A stretch of 53,831 nt of DNA from Xanthomonas sp. Leaf131 (GTDB lineage Bacteria; Pseudomonadota; Gammaproteobacteria; Xanthomonadales; Xanthomonadaceae): positions 220,535 to 274,365 of the forward strand of contig NZ_LMOG01000016.1 in NCBI RefSeq assembly GCF_001423495.1, in the 5' to 3' direction. The position numbers and the translations under genes were made by a program. Positions 44,601 through 53,331 of the stretch are shown here, piece by piece; position 1 is the stretch's first letter; each line of letters opens with the position of its first letter. The notes beneath the pieces are model-generated. The model was not told the origin of the DNA and did not search any database. It saw only the letters and a program-made list of their open reading frames with translations.

Positions 44601-47600
44601 CGAGGGCAACGATACCCTGGTCGGCGGCATCGGCAACGATGTCCTCGAAGGGGGGGCTGGCGCCAATACCTATCTCTTTGATCGGGGGTTTGGCAGTGAT
44701 ATCGCTCGACTGACTACCGGGAGCACGGACACTATTAGGCTGATCGGCGGAATCGCCAGCAATGAGTTGGTCTTCTCTCGTACCGGTGATGATCTGTTGG
44801 TCGCCGTTGTCCAGAGTAGCGATCAATTGCTCGTCTCCGGCTTCTTTTCTGCAGGAGCCAACGCCAAATTGCTTGCGGCAGACGGGCGCAGCTTTGATCG
44901 TTCCACATTTGATAATCCGTTCTTCTATGCAACGCCCTCTTCGGGTGGTAGCGGAGACGATGCATTGGATGGAGGAGACGGAGCGGACCGGCTGTATGGC
45001 GGTGCCGGGAGCGACACCATCCAAGCTGGTGGTGGCGACGATTTCCTTGATGGTGGCGCCGGTAACGATATCCTGATCGGAGGTGTCGGGAACGATGTGA
45101 TGGTGGGCGGTGCCGGTGATGATGTTTATCGCATTTCCTGGAGATCGGGTGTGGATACGATCTCCGGCCTGGATAAAACGGACGCTGGAGTCGACAGGAT
45201 CGTTCTGGAGGAAGGCATCACCTCGTCTCGCATCAGTAATTACCAGGTTTCAGGAAACAATCTGTTTATTATGATCGGGAGTTCTAGTGGAACGATCGAA
45301 AACGTCATTCAGTTGGAAGGATTCCTCGCCGCTGGCGCCCCTCAGCATGTAATCGAGTTTGCGGACGGCAAGCAGCTGACTGCCGCAGATTTCAATCTGC
45401 GGTGGTGGTCAGGTACCGCAGGGGACGATAATTACACGGGTGGATTCGCACCGGAGCAGATCTCTGGCGGCTTAGGCAACGATACTTTGTCGGGTGGAGC
45501 AGGAAACGACAGTATCGCCGGGGATGCCGGGGACGATGTGTTGGATGGCGGTATTGGCGATGACGATCTTTACGATGGCGAAGGTGCCGACGTCGTCTAT
45601 GGTGGTAGTGGTGCCGACAATTTCTATATCACGCGGGATGGTTCGCTTGATCGATTTATCGGTGGGGAAGGAGATGATAGGTACTATTGGAATCATAATC
45701 TCACTGGCTCCGTAAATATTCCGGCGACGAACACCGTAGAAATCGAAGAATATGCTAATGGTGGCACTGACACGGTATATAGTAATTATTACAATGTAAA
45801 TCTTGGGGCGAACATCGAGAATTTGGTGGCCACGGGAGCGCCGTTCTGGTATATGGACGTGCCGAGTATGCTGGTGGGCAATGAGCTGGATAACCGGATA
45901 AGTCTCAACTGGAAGGTTGGCTTTGGCGGTCTGCGCTATCGCAAGTATCTTCTCGATGGCGGTGTCGGTAGCGACATTTTAATGGGTGCCGATAGCGACG
46001 ACACGTACGTGGTCGATAGTTTGAATGATGTTATCATCGAGCAAGTCACCGACTATAACTCCAACGATACAGTGAGGGCTGGATTCTCCTATTCCATCAC
46101 GGGCCGTCTGGATCTGGAAAACATCGAGTTGACAGGCTCGTCTGCGACGACTGCGACCGGCAATAGTGGCAACAACCGATTGTCTGGCTCAACGTCGGAA
46201 GCTGCAAATACGCTAATCGGCGGTGCGGGCAACGACACCTATTTGGTCGACCTGCTCGATTCTGTCGTAGAAGGCGTTGACGAAGGAGTGGATACGGTTA
46301 TTGTGATGGCGATTCAGGGTTCGACATGGAGCGGATTCTTCAATATCCCTGAATGGAGTAATGTCGAAATATTCAGATTCGATGCGAGCATTAGCAGTGG
46401 TGCATCGTTGCAAGGGAACTCGCAGAATAATATTATTTATGGAAATTCCAATGGCAGCGTCCTTAGCGGCGGTGCAGGCCATGACCTGCTTTATGGTCGT
46501 GCAGAAGCTAGATCGTCGGATGTGTTGTATGGTGGTGATGGGGACGATAAGTTATATGCTTATTTTGGTTACAACGCTAATTTGAGTGGTGGGCGTGGCA
46601 ATGATGAAATTAACCTTGGCTATGGAAAGGATTATATTCAGTATTCTCTAGGGGACGGAAGCGACATCATCAAGGGGTCTCCTAACAGTGGTGAATGGAA
46701 TGACGTGCTGGATTTTGCGTCGGATGTTCTTCCGGATGAGGTGGTTTGGTCTAGGAGTGGGAATGACCTGTTGATTAAGATGCTCGCGTCGAGTGATGTC
46801 GTGACCATAAGTGGTTATTGGTTCGTCGGCGAAGATGGAAGCGAACGGTTCGGTGGGACGGTTAAGGAATTTTATTTTCGAGCTGATCAATTAACCCGTC
46901 GTGGAGATTTGCATCAACTGCCTTTGGTCAACAAGCCACCAGTTGCCAGTATGTTGGTGATGAGCGCGGTGGTGACTGCGGGCGATGAACTGGCGTATAC
47001 CTTGCCGCAAGGATCATTTACCGATGAATCTAGCGACAGGCTGACATATAACCTAGTTGCAGATGCTCCATCATGGTTGATCATCGATTCCACCACGGGT
47101 GCGCTATCCGGAGTCGCGCCCATGGATTCTGCTTCCTCGCTCTATATATCGATTACCGCGACCGACAGTTGGGGCCAGACTGCAACGGCCAGTATTCAGC
47201 TGACAGTGCGGGGCCTGATCGAGGGTACAGTTGCCGACGACGTATTGATTGGAACAGACGCAGGTGAGGATATTCGCGGGCTAGCAGGTAACGATCGCTT
47301 GGATGGTAATGGTGGGCAGGATCGTCTGGTCGGTGGTCTTGGTGATGATGTGTACATAGTACGGGCAGGCAACGAAAGCATTGTCGAGCTGCATGGAGAG
47401 GGCGAGGATACCGTAGAGACATATGTCAATTATGTTCTGCTTGATGAGGCATCCGGAACGATTGAGCGCGTGGTGCTGGCCGAAGGGAGTGGCGCTTACT
47501 CGGTGATCACCGGTGTCGGCACGCAGGCGCTGGTCGGTAATTCCGGCGCGAATCATCTTGACGGAGGGGAAGGTGCGGACACGATGCGAGGGGGCAGCGG

Positions 47601-49656
47601 TGACGATACATATGTTGTCGATGACATCGGAGACTTGTCGGTGGAAGCGTCTGGTGAAGGCTTCGACATAGTGTACTCAACCATCAGCACTACGCTGGCG
47701 GCGAACATCGAGTCTCTTGTTTTGGAAGGCGAGGACGCATTGAGCGGTGACGGTAATGCGCTTGACAACGTGCTTGTCGGTAATGCCTCTGCAAATCGCT
47801 TCAATGGCGGTCTTGGTAACGACCGTATGGAAGGTGGTGGTGGAGATGACTTCTATGTAACGGATGCAAGCGGAGATGCGGTGATCGAGGCCGCTGGTCA
47901 AGGTTATGACACGATAGAACGATGGTTTGATACTAATCTGATCTTGTCAAACAACGTTGAAAGTTTGATGTTGGCCACAAACGTGGTGACGGGTAACGGG
48001 AATTCGTTGGCCAACAAAGTCGTGGGAAACGCTTCGGAAAACAGGTTGTCTGGGCTTGACGGAAACGATGAATTGCTTGGCATGGATGGAAATGACTCGA
48101 TGTGGGGTGGTACTGGCGCTGATCGTTTGTTTGGTGGTCTGGGGGACGACTATCTTGATGGCGGCACAGGCGCCGATTATCTGGAAGGAGGCGCGGGAAA
48201 TGATGTCTACCTGGTTGATGGTGCTGACGATGTGCTGATTGAGTTGGCCGGAAATGGCACGGATCAAGTGCAGACATCGGTATCCTACGTAATTTCTGCC
48301 AATATCGAGAACATTTTCCTGTCCGGAACGCAGGTCATCAACGCCACCGGCAATGCATCGGCTAATTATCTTTCAGGTAATGCCGCGAACAATATCCTCA
48401 ACGGGATGGGAGGCAACGACACGTTGGTGGGTGGTACAGGTAACGACACGTTGGTTGGCGGTTCGGGCGATGATGCCTATATGGTCAATGCGACATCTGG
48501 CAGTGACATCATCGATACCACTGGCGGTGGTAACGATGGGTTGTTCTTTACCGATGGCGTGACGCGTGCGAGGTTGTCCTTTGCGCGCGAGGGGAACGAT
48601 CTATTGGTCAGGATCGATAATGTCGCAACGCCAGCAGCGCGCGTGAAAGATCACTTTCTCGGTGGAGACGCAGCGATCGACTATGTGCAGCCCGATGGCG
48701 GCACTTCATTGACGGCTGCGCAGATCAATCAGTTGGTCTCAGGCGGGTCTGGTGTGCAGTACGACCGCACCATCGATGGGACTGCGGCCGCCGATCGGCT
48801 TACAGGAAGTGCTGGCAAGGACCTGATGCGTGGGCTGGCAGGTGCAGATCAGTTGTTTGGGCTCGCAGGGGCCGACACCCTACAGGGCGGTGATGGCGAC
48901 GACATCCTGACTGGCGGTAGCGGCAACGGTACCAGCTCGGGCGATGACCGCCTGGAGGGTGGGGCAGGCAACGATACGCTGACAGGCGAGGATGGAAACG
49001 ATCAACTGCTTGGCGGCGCAGGCAATGATAAGTACATGTACGGCGGTGGTGTCGACACGATCGATAATCGTGGCGGCGGTACCGATTGGCTGCACTTCAA
49101 TAGCAGCGGCTATAGCGTGGCACGTGGCCGTATCGCATTCCATCGAGATGGCAACGATCTGGTTGTGCGCGTGGATGCAGATGCCAGCAAACAGGTTCGC
49201 GTCTCCAATCACTTTCTAGGTGGCGAATATGCGATCGCATACGTACAGCCGGCTGGAGGAAACGCGATTCCCGCGTCTCAGTTCAACAGCTTGCTTGTGC
49301 CGATGCCCGCGGCGCGTTCTGCAGGGTTAGCCGCCACAGGTCGTGTAGCAGAGTCCAGTCTGTTCACTGCATCGCCAGCGTCGTCTGAGTCTGGGAGTGG
49401 GCTTTCGGAGAGCGTTGTCGGGTTTGATTCCGAAAGCGTTGATGTGCAGACGTCTGCCTATGACATCTTCCAGCGTGAAGGCTATGCTGTCGCACGTACG
49501 AAATCGTCGGCACAGGCGCGGTTGCTGATCGAAGCGCTGAGTGTGTCTGGTGCCGGGATTGCCGGCGCGTCGCTCGCCGATTACGGCATGGTCGAACCTG
49601 GATTGCTTTTTTCGATGCAAACGTCCCGTTTTGATCGTGAAACTGCCTTGCTCTGA
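41653..49656 (+). CDS. Giant RTX repeat protein (2667 aa), downstream part of the split lipase-RTX gene
   Basis: Residues 8-80 continue the lipase domain (RESNVTQILVAGEVL, then AVDLHSISLL with likely catalytic H65). A helical linker follows to about 255. From 270 onward come many GGxGxDxLx calcium-binding nonapeptides, densest at about 540-1060, with further blocks near 1120, 1290, 1640 and 1870 to the end. Hemolysin-related beta modules are interspersed (DTIRLIGG.ASNELVFSRTGDDLLV). A cadherin/He_PIG-like domain lies at about 1760-1855 (PSWLIIDSTTGALSGVAP). The C-terminal 60 residues lack repeats and fit a type I secretion signal. The ATG at 41653 has no good ribosome site, so independent translation is doubtful. 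Confidence 0.85.
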   Translation: MGRVRSVRESNVTQILVAGEVLTFESGNAMKINGAIRTIDPMAKKVLGWGEGGSLAAALQAVDLHSISLLAGFMNSDKFLDVVRKYEELLPRIFKGEYAGLEARQDDVSTLLDLLVQRQILGEGSLDTLADDISKISSADLRAPSATYSVQVGGDERQFNLVAALIDVVLAGIYEQANGRTPSNGSGAKIKSVLNEQDGYLAFDAQSIGGQEQLGTKSMRDYIISVWGESINSALSKNSRWGVQNGSRMDYVGSDFDVRSDVVVALHGSNTIKVGGGDDLVLGGDGDDDISGGSGDDLLYGGAGFDTYRFLTDESLLISGDRIYDSGGDGVLYVDNVAVKVGARLSDNTWADATGNLRLTWIGVPVNTLMISILSSGDTIHVERWQNGHLGISLGGEIAVVSTSAMNDEANVFGDARLNAGDDRVSGLGGNDGLSGGLGNDHLEGGRGDDLIAGGAGDDVLLGGDGNDVILDNSGYPDLRELDNAAVDENGKTELQRFDEEVATFGAAVVAKGRNWFVQMDSAGKLIVHARQWLSGGDAVGGNDVIDGGGGNDVIYAGEGRDVVLGGAGNDELNGGQDNDVVNGGEGNDLIVGDVSDSTLESLYLGQVSPGAIEGGSDTLSGDAGDDRIYGYGGSDRLFGGDGNDLLFGFGRPGAQEIQGEENDYLDGGEGDDQIDAGGGNDVVYGGAGADTLLGDNLNVGLSLHGDDWIDGGEGDDYIAGFGGADTLYGGTGNDTIAGDDVNLAGSAHGDDRIDGGSGTDTIFGLGGKDTIFGGDGDDLLYGDADASQLALSYHGDDEITGGSGNDSIWGGGGADRLFGGAGRDEISGGEGDDQMAGGLENDKLWGDSGDDRLDGGDGEDLLSGGVGADVLIGGAGDDQLAGGAGDDSLMGGEGGDLLNGDDGADRLYGQAGDDQLAGNAGDDVIDGGAGNDIVNGNDGNDRLSGGDGVDSISGNAGDDHISGDGGGDTLYGNEGADTLYGGEGNDTLVGGIGNDVLEGGAGANTYLFDRGFGSDIARLTTGSTDTIRLIGGIASNELVFSRTGDDLLVAVVQSSDQLLVSGFFSAGANAKLLAADGRSFDRSTFDNPFFYATPSSGGSGDDALDGGDGADRLYGGAGSDTIQAGGGDDFLDGGAGNDILIGGVGNDVMVGGAGDDVYRISWRSGVDTISGLDKTDAGVDRIVLEEGITSSRISNYQVSGNNLFIMIGSSSGTIENVIQLEGFLAAGAPQHVIEFADGKQLTAADFNLRWWSGTAGDDNYTGGFAPEQISGGLGNDTLSGGAGNDSIAGDAGDDVLDGGIGDDDLYDGEGADVVYGGSGADNFYITRDGSLDRFIGGEGDDRYYWNHNLTGSVNIPATNTVEIEEYANGGTDTVYSNYYNVNLGANIENLVATGAPFWYMDVPSMLVGNELDNRISLNWKVGFGGLRYRKYLLDGGVGSDILMGADSDDTYVVDSLNDVIIEQVTDYNSNDTVRAGFSYSITGRLDLENIELTGSSATTATGNSGNNRLSGSTSEAANTLIGGAGNDTYLVDLLDSVVEGVDEGVDTVIVMAIQGSTWSGFFNIPEWSNVEIFRFDASISSGASLQGNSQNNIIYGNSNGSVLSGGAGHDLLYGRAEARSSDVLYGGDGDDKLYAYFGYNANLSGGRGNDEINLGYGKDYIQYSLGDGSDIIKGSPNSGEWNDVLDFASDVLPDEVVWSRSGNDLLIKMLASSDVVTISGYWFVGEDGSERFGGTVKEFYFRADQLTRRGDLHQLPLVNKPPVASMLVMSAVVTAGDELAYTLPQGSFTDESSDRLTYNLVADAPSWLIIDSTTGALSGVAPMDSASSLYISITATDSWGQTATASIQLTVRGLIEGTVADDVLIGTDAGEDIRGLAGNDRLDGNGGQDRLVGGLGDDVYIVRAGNESIVELHGEGEDTVETYVNYVLLDEASGTIERVVLAEGSGAYSVITGVGTQALVGNSGANHLDGGEGADTMRGGSGDDTYVVDDIGDLSVEASGEGFDIVYSTISTTLAANIESLVLEGEDALSGDGNALDNVLVGNASANRFNGGLGNDRMEGGGGDDFYVTDASGDAVIEAAGQGYDTIERWFDTNLILSNNVESLMLATNVVTGNGNSLANKVVGNASENRLSGLDGNDELLGMDGNDSMWGGTGADRLFGGLGDDYLDGGTGADYLEGGAGNDVYLVDGADDVLIELAGNGTDQVQTSVSYVISANIENIFLSGTQVINATGNASANYLSGNAANNILNGMGGNDTLVGGTGNDTLVGGSGDDAYMVNATSGSDIIDTTGGGNDGLFFTDGVTRARLSFAREGNDLLVRIDNVATPAARVKDHFLGGDAAIDYVQPDGGTSLTAAQINQLVSGGSGVQYDRTIDGTAAADRLTGSAGKDLMRGLAGADQLFGLAGADTLQGGDGDDILTGGSGNGTSSGDDRLEGGAGNDTLTGEDGNDQLLGGAGNDKYMYGGGVDTIDNRGGGTDWLHFNSSGYSVARGRIAFHRDGNDLVVRVDADASKQVRVSNHFLGGEYAIAYVQPAGGNAIPASQFNSLLVPMPAARSAGLAATGRVAESSLFTASPASSESGSGLSESVVGFDSESVDVQTSAYDIFQREGYAVARTKSSAQARLLIEALSVSGAGIAGASLADYGMVEPGLLFSMQTSRFDRETALL
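41673..41679 (+). repeat. Short AG repeat at the lipase/RTX frameshift
   Basis: GAGAGAG sits at the join. As written the frame reads Ser-Glu-Arg-Val-stop. Adding one AG unit would give Ser-Glu-Arg-Glu-Ser-Asn and open the frame into the 2667-residue downstream part, restoring the RESNV motif. Loss of one dinucleotide by slippage is the simplest explanation; a sequencing error or programmed +1 shift is possible. Confidence 0.6.
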
Positions 49657-49672
49657 AGTTGAATGTGTTAGC

Positions 49673-49707
49673 AGACAGAAGCCCCGCACGGGGCTTCTGT
49701 CTTTTTT
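49673..49707 (+). terminator. Strong rho-independent terminator of the RTX operon
   Basis: AGACAGAAGCCCC (49673-49685) pairs perfectly with GGGGCTTCTGTCT (49690-49702) around a GCAC loop and runs into a TTTTTT tract. It lies 17 bp past the RTX stop and closes the five-gene secretion operon. Confidence 0.95.
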
Positions 49708-49910
49708 GAGCACCATCGGTTATCGGTTGGGCACGGCAGCAGTTGCTGGCCATCCGTGCGAACGCGTTCATCGTTCAATGCGATCGCTGCGGTGAGTCTT
49801 GCTCTGCAGACGGTACAGCGTTCGTTTTTTGCAGGCGTTGTGCCTGCTGCGATTCAGCCCGAACGGACTGTTGGATCGTGATACGCGGCATTCCGCACTA
49901 GAATTCCCCC

Positions 49911-51002
49911 ATGAGCAACGCACCCCCCGATTACCCCACCCTCCAATCCATCGGCTGGCCCTGGCCTGGCCCTCCCGAGGACCCGGCCTGGCAGGCGGTC
50001 TTTGCCGCGCATCCGCAGGCCATGCCGGCGCGGGTGGTGGAGCAGCATCGCACCGGCTATGTGGTGGCCGATACGCCGGAGGCCAGTCTCAAGGCGGAGT
50101 CGTTGCCGGAGTGGCAGCGGCCGCGGTTTCCCAGCCACGAGCGGGCGGCGGTGGGAGATTGGGTGCTGATGGAGGGCAAGCGCATCGTGGCCTTGCTGCC
50201 GCGGCGCACCTCGATCAAGCGCGGAGCAGCCGGCGAGCATTACCACCAGCAGGTGATCGCGGCCAATATCGATACGGTGTTCATCGTGTGCGGGCTGGAT
50301 GCGGACTTCAATCCGCGCCGCATCGAGCGCTATCTGCTGCTGGTCGGCGGCGGCGGTGCCGAGCCGGTAGTGGTGCTGACCAAGGCCGATCAGACCGAAT
50401 ACGCTGAGGATGCGTTGGCGGTGCTGGAGGAACTGGAAGCGCAGAACATCGCGTTGCGCGCGGTCAATGCCAAGGATCCCGAGAGCGTGGCTGCGCTGCG
50501 GCCGTGGCTGGGCGATGGACGCACCGCAGTGCTGGTGGGCTCGTCGGGGGCCGGCAAGTCGACGCTGACCAACACCTTGCTCGGCACGGAACGAATGAAG
50601 ACCAATGCGGTGCGCGAGAACGATTCGCGCGGCCGGCATACCACCACGCACCGTGCATTGATTCCGTTGCCGTCCGGTGCCTGCCTGATCGATACGCCCG
50701 GTATGCGCGAGCTCAAGCCCACCGGTGAAGAAGACCTGGCCGAAGGCGGTTTCTCCGATGTGGAGGCGCTGGCGGCGCAATGCCGCTTCAACGATTGCGC
50801 GCATATTGCAGAGCCCGGCTGCGCGGTGCGTGCGGCGATCGAGGCCGATACGCTGGATCCGGAGCGGGTGGCCAACTACATGAAGCTGCGCGTGGAAGTG
50901 GCCGCTGCGGCCGAAAAGCTCGCCACGCGCTTGGCGCAGAACAACCGAGGTAAGGGCTCGGGCCGGCGGCCTGCCAGCGTCGATCGCACCGGACGGCGCT
51001 GA
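49911..51002 (+). CDS. rsgA: Ribosome small-subunit-dependent GTPase A
   Basis: A 363-aa circularly permuted GTPase that helps mature the 30S ribosomal subunit. An OB-fold N-terminal domain is followed by G4 TKAD (157-160), then G1 GSSGAGKS (210-217), a G2 threonine region (RHTTTHR) and G3 DTPG (261-264), the permuted order that defines RsgA. The C-terminal zinc knuckle is C291, C296, H298, C304. Length is normal. The ATG at 49911 fits the family N terminus. The next gene begins 1 bp after its stop, so the two are probably cotranscribed. Confidence 0.95.
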   Translation: MSNAPPDYPTLQSIGWPWPGPPEDPAWQAVFAAHPQAMPARVVEQHRTGYVVADTPEASLKAESLPEWQRPRFPSHERAAVGDWVLMEGKRIVALLPRRTSIKRGAAGEHYHQQVIAANIDTVFIVCGLDADFNPRRIERYLLLVGGGGAEPVVVLTKADQTEYAEDALAVLEELEAQNIALRAVNAKDPESVAALRPWLGDGRTAVLVGSSGAGKSTLTNTLLGTERMKTNAVRENDSRGRHTTTHRALIPLPSGACLIDTPGMRELKPTGEEDLAEGGFSDVEALAAQCRFNDCAHIAEPGCAVRAAIEADTLDPERVANYMKLRVEVAAAAEKLATRLAQNNRGKGSGRRPASVDRTGRR

Positions 51003-51003
51003 G

Positions 51004-52266
51004 ATGCCACTGCGCAAGGCGCCGCCGGACATCGTCCATCACGCGGCGCTGGATGTGCGCCTGGTCAAGGCGGTGCGCGGCGTGCGTCTGTTGGCCCTGG
51101 CCAGCTGGCCGCGCTCGCTGCAGGAGCCGTTTCTGCAGAGCGTGGCGCGTGGGCAGCCGGAGCTGCCGCAGGTGGAGTATCCGGTGCTGGATTTTGGCGA
51201 TACCCGGCGCGAACTGGCCGCCATTGCCAAGGCCGCCGATCCGCATCATCCGCTGGGCGCGTATCTGATCGACTCGGCGCACAGCTGGGGCTTGGCTGCC
51301 GGCCTGCTGGAATCGCTGGGCACCACCGCAGTCAGCGATTACTCGGCGCAGTTGTTCGGCGTGCCCGACGACCCGATGCCGGGCAACGGCCCGACCACGC
51401 GCGAGGCGGCGCGACATTTCATCCAGATTGCGCAGGAGCTGGACCGCGAACTGCTGGCGCCCGAAGAACAGGTACCGGTCTCGGCAACCGCCTTGCGCAT
51501 GCAGTTGCAGAACGATCTGGACGCGTTCTTCGAAGGACGTGTCATCACCGTCACCCTGGATCCGGATCTGCTCGCCAAAGCGGCAGCCGGTGCGCATCGC
51601 ATCCGCTTGCGCAGCGGTGCCACCTTCAGCGATTACGACCGCGCGCAATTGTTCCATCACGAAGCGCTGGTGCATTCGCTCACCGCACTCAATGGGCGCG
51701 CGCAGGTGCATCTGCCCAGTCTGGGTATTTCGTCGCCTCGTACTACCGCAACGCAGGAAGGTTTGGCGACCTTTGCCGAGCAGATCACCGGTAGCATCGA
51801 CATCGAACGCATGAAGCGCATCAGCCTGCGCATCGAGGCGATTGCGATGGCGCGCTCTGGCGCGGATTTCATCGAAGTGTTCCGTTACTTCACCGCAGGC
51901 GGGCAGAGCGCGGCGGAAAGTTTTTCCTCGGCGCAGCGCGTGTTTCGCGGCGTGCCCACCTCCGGCGGCGGGGCTTTCACCAAGGACACGGTGTATCTGC
52001 GCGGGCTGGTGGCGGTGCATACGTTCTTCCGGCATTCCTTGCAGCGCGACCAGCTGCAGCTGTGCCGTTATTTGTTCGCCGGCAAGATGGCGCTGGGCGA
52101 TGTGGCGCGCTTTGCGCCGTTGTTCGACAGCGGTGTGCTGGTTGCACCGCGCTGGTTGCCGCCGTGGGTAAGCCGGGTCAGCGGGCTGGCCGGCATGCTG
52201 GCGTTTTCGTTGTTCGCCAATCGCATCCGCATGGATCAGCTGCAGCCGCCGGCGATGAATGTCTGA
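51004..52266 (+). CDS. QEGLA-motif zinc metallopeptidase-like protein (DUF1704)
   Basis: A 420-aa protein of the DUF1704 group, often labelled 'flavohemoglobin expression-modulating QEGLA motif protein'. It has a zinc motif HHEALVH (H219, E220, H224) and the ATQEGLATF motif (Q251-A255), in which E252 would be the third ligand. The family is related to the MATCAP tubulin carboxypeptidases of animals. Bacterial substrates are unknown. The gene starts immediately after rsgA. The reading is complete, with a normal hydrophobic C-terminal segment (VSGLAGMLAFSLFANRIR). Confidence 0.85.
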   Translation: MPLRKAPPDIVHHAALDVRLVKAVRGVRLLALASWPRSLQEPFLQSVARGQPELPQVEYPVLDFGDTRRELAAIAKAADPHHPLGAYLIDSAHSWGLAAGLLESLGTTAVSDYSAQLFGVPDDPMPGNGPTTREAARHFIQIAQELDRELLAPEEQVPVSATALRMQLQNDLDAFFEGRVITVTLDPDLLAKAAAGAHRIRLRSGATFSDYDRAQLFHHEALVHSLTALNGRAQVHLPSLGISSPRTTATQEGLATFAEQITGSIDIERMKRISLRIEAIAMARSGADFIEVFRYFTAGGQSAAESFSSAQRVFRGVPTSGGGAFTKDTVYLRGLVAVHTFFRHSLQRDQLQLCRYLFAGKMALGDVARFAPLFDSGVLVAPRWLPPWVSRVSGLAGMLAFSLFANRIRMDQLQPPAMNV

Positions 52267-52650
52267 GCGTCGTTACGACAGGGTGCGAACACTTGCCGGT
52301 TAGGTGCGAACGCGCACTGCGATTTTAGCGCAGCTGAAACAACGACTGCGCTCACCGTCAGGCGGTCTTGGCCAATGCTCGGAATCGGCATGTACCACTC
52401 GTACACTCCAGCTCCACCGCGACTTCCGCACCCACCTGGCGACAGCTCGCGGCGTTTTGTTAGCTGCTCTTGTAGTCGCGTGTCACTTGCGGATGCTGCG
52501 CACCGCTGACGCCGCATCGCCATTGCGAAACCCGCCGGGAGTGGCGCTGAACCGTATGCATCGCGGCGACACGTTCTACACGATGTTGCAACGGGCTGAT
52601 CCACACACTGGTCGCCTCGCCCGAGATGGGCAACGACACGAGGCAATGCG
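52267..52650. other. Gene-free spacer with degenerate dispersed repeat
   Basis: No gene is supported. A segment from 52388 (GGCATGTACCACTCGTACA) to about 52476 (TTAGCTGCTCTTGTAG) resembles parts of 33889-33960 and 53451-53535: each has a CATGTAC element, GC-rich middle and a T-run followed by TAGC/TAGCTGCTCTT. This looks like an old degenerate repeat family. The promoter of the downstream gene should be near 52600 but is not evident. Confidence 0.45.
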
Positions 52651-53331
52651 ATGAAGATCCTGATGGTTCTTACCTCCCACGACCAACTCGGCGATACCGG
52701 CAAGAAGACCGGCTTCTGGCTGGAAGAATTCGCCGCGCCGTACTACGTGTTCAAGGACGCCGGCGCCGACATCACCCTGGTCTCGCCCAAGGGCGGCCAG
52801 CCGCCGCTGGACCCCAAGAGCGACGAGCCCGACGCGCAGACCGACGCCACCAAGCGCTTCAAGCAGGACGCGGACGCGCAGCAGGCATTGGCCAGCACGC
52901 ACCGTCTGGCGGACGTTAAGGCCGAAGACTTCGATGCCGTGTTCTATCCGGGTGGCCACGGACCGTTGTGGGATCTGGCCGAAGACGCGCAATCCATCGC
53001 CTTGATCGAAGCCTTCGCCGCTGCCGACAAACCGCATGCCCTGGTCTGCCACGCGCCGGGTGCCTTGCGCCGCGTCAAGGGCAGCGATGGCAAACCGCTG
53101 GTCAATGGCCGCCGCGTCACCGGCTTTACCAATGGCGAAGAAGAGGGCGTGGGCCTGACCAAGATCGTACCGTTCCTGGTCGAAGACGTGCTGACCGAAC
53201 TTGGCGGACGTTACGAGAAGGGGGCCGACTGGGGCGTGCATGTGGTGACCGATGGCACGCTGGTGACCGGGCAGAATCCGGCCTCTTCAGAAAAGGCCGC
53301 CGAGACGTTGCTCGAGCTGTTGAAGCGCTGA
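52651..53331 (+). CDS. DJ-1/PfpI superfamily protein, Hsp31-like
   Basis: A 226-aa protein. The nucleophile elbow is ALVCHAPGAL (C133, H134), with the supporting glutamate in FWLEEFAAPY (E25/E26) and the PGGHGPLWDL loop before it. The spacing and the EGVGLTKIVPFLVEDVL region match class I glutamine-amidotransferase-like proteins of the Hsp31/YDR533C group, which act as glyoxalase III or protein-repair enzymes on reactive carbonyls. It is cytoplasmic. It stands alone, with spacer DNA on both sides. The ATG at 52651 gives the complete family N terminus. Confidence 0.9.
   Translation: MKILMVLTSHDQLGDTGKKTGFWLEEFAAPYYVFKDAGADITLVSPKGGQPPLDPKSDEPDAQTDATKRFKQDADAQQALASTHRLADVKAEDFDAVFYPGGHGPLWDLAEDAQSIALIEAFAAADKPHALVCHAPGALRRVKGSDGKPLVNGRRVTGFTNGEEEGVGLTKIVPFLVEDVLTELGGRYEKGADWGVHVVTDGTLVTGQNPASSEKAAETLLELLKR

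Noticed and set aside
42450..49250. DNA-level repeats in the RTX gene as a repeat array or CRISPR
   Set aside because: The periodicity follows the 9-residue calcium-binding coding repeat and differs in sequence between units.
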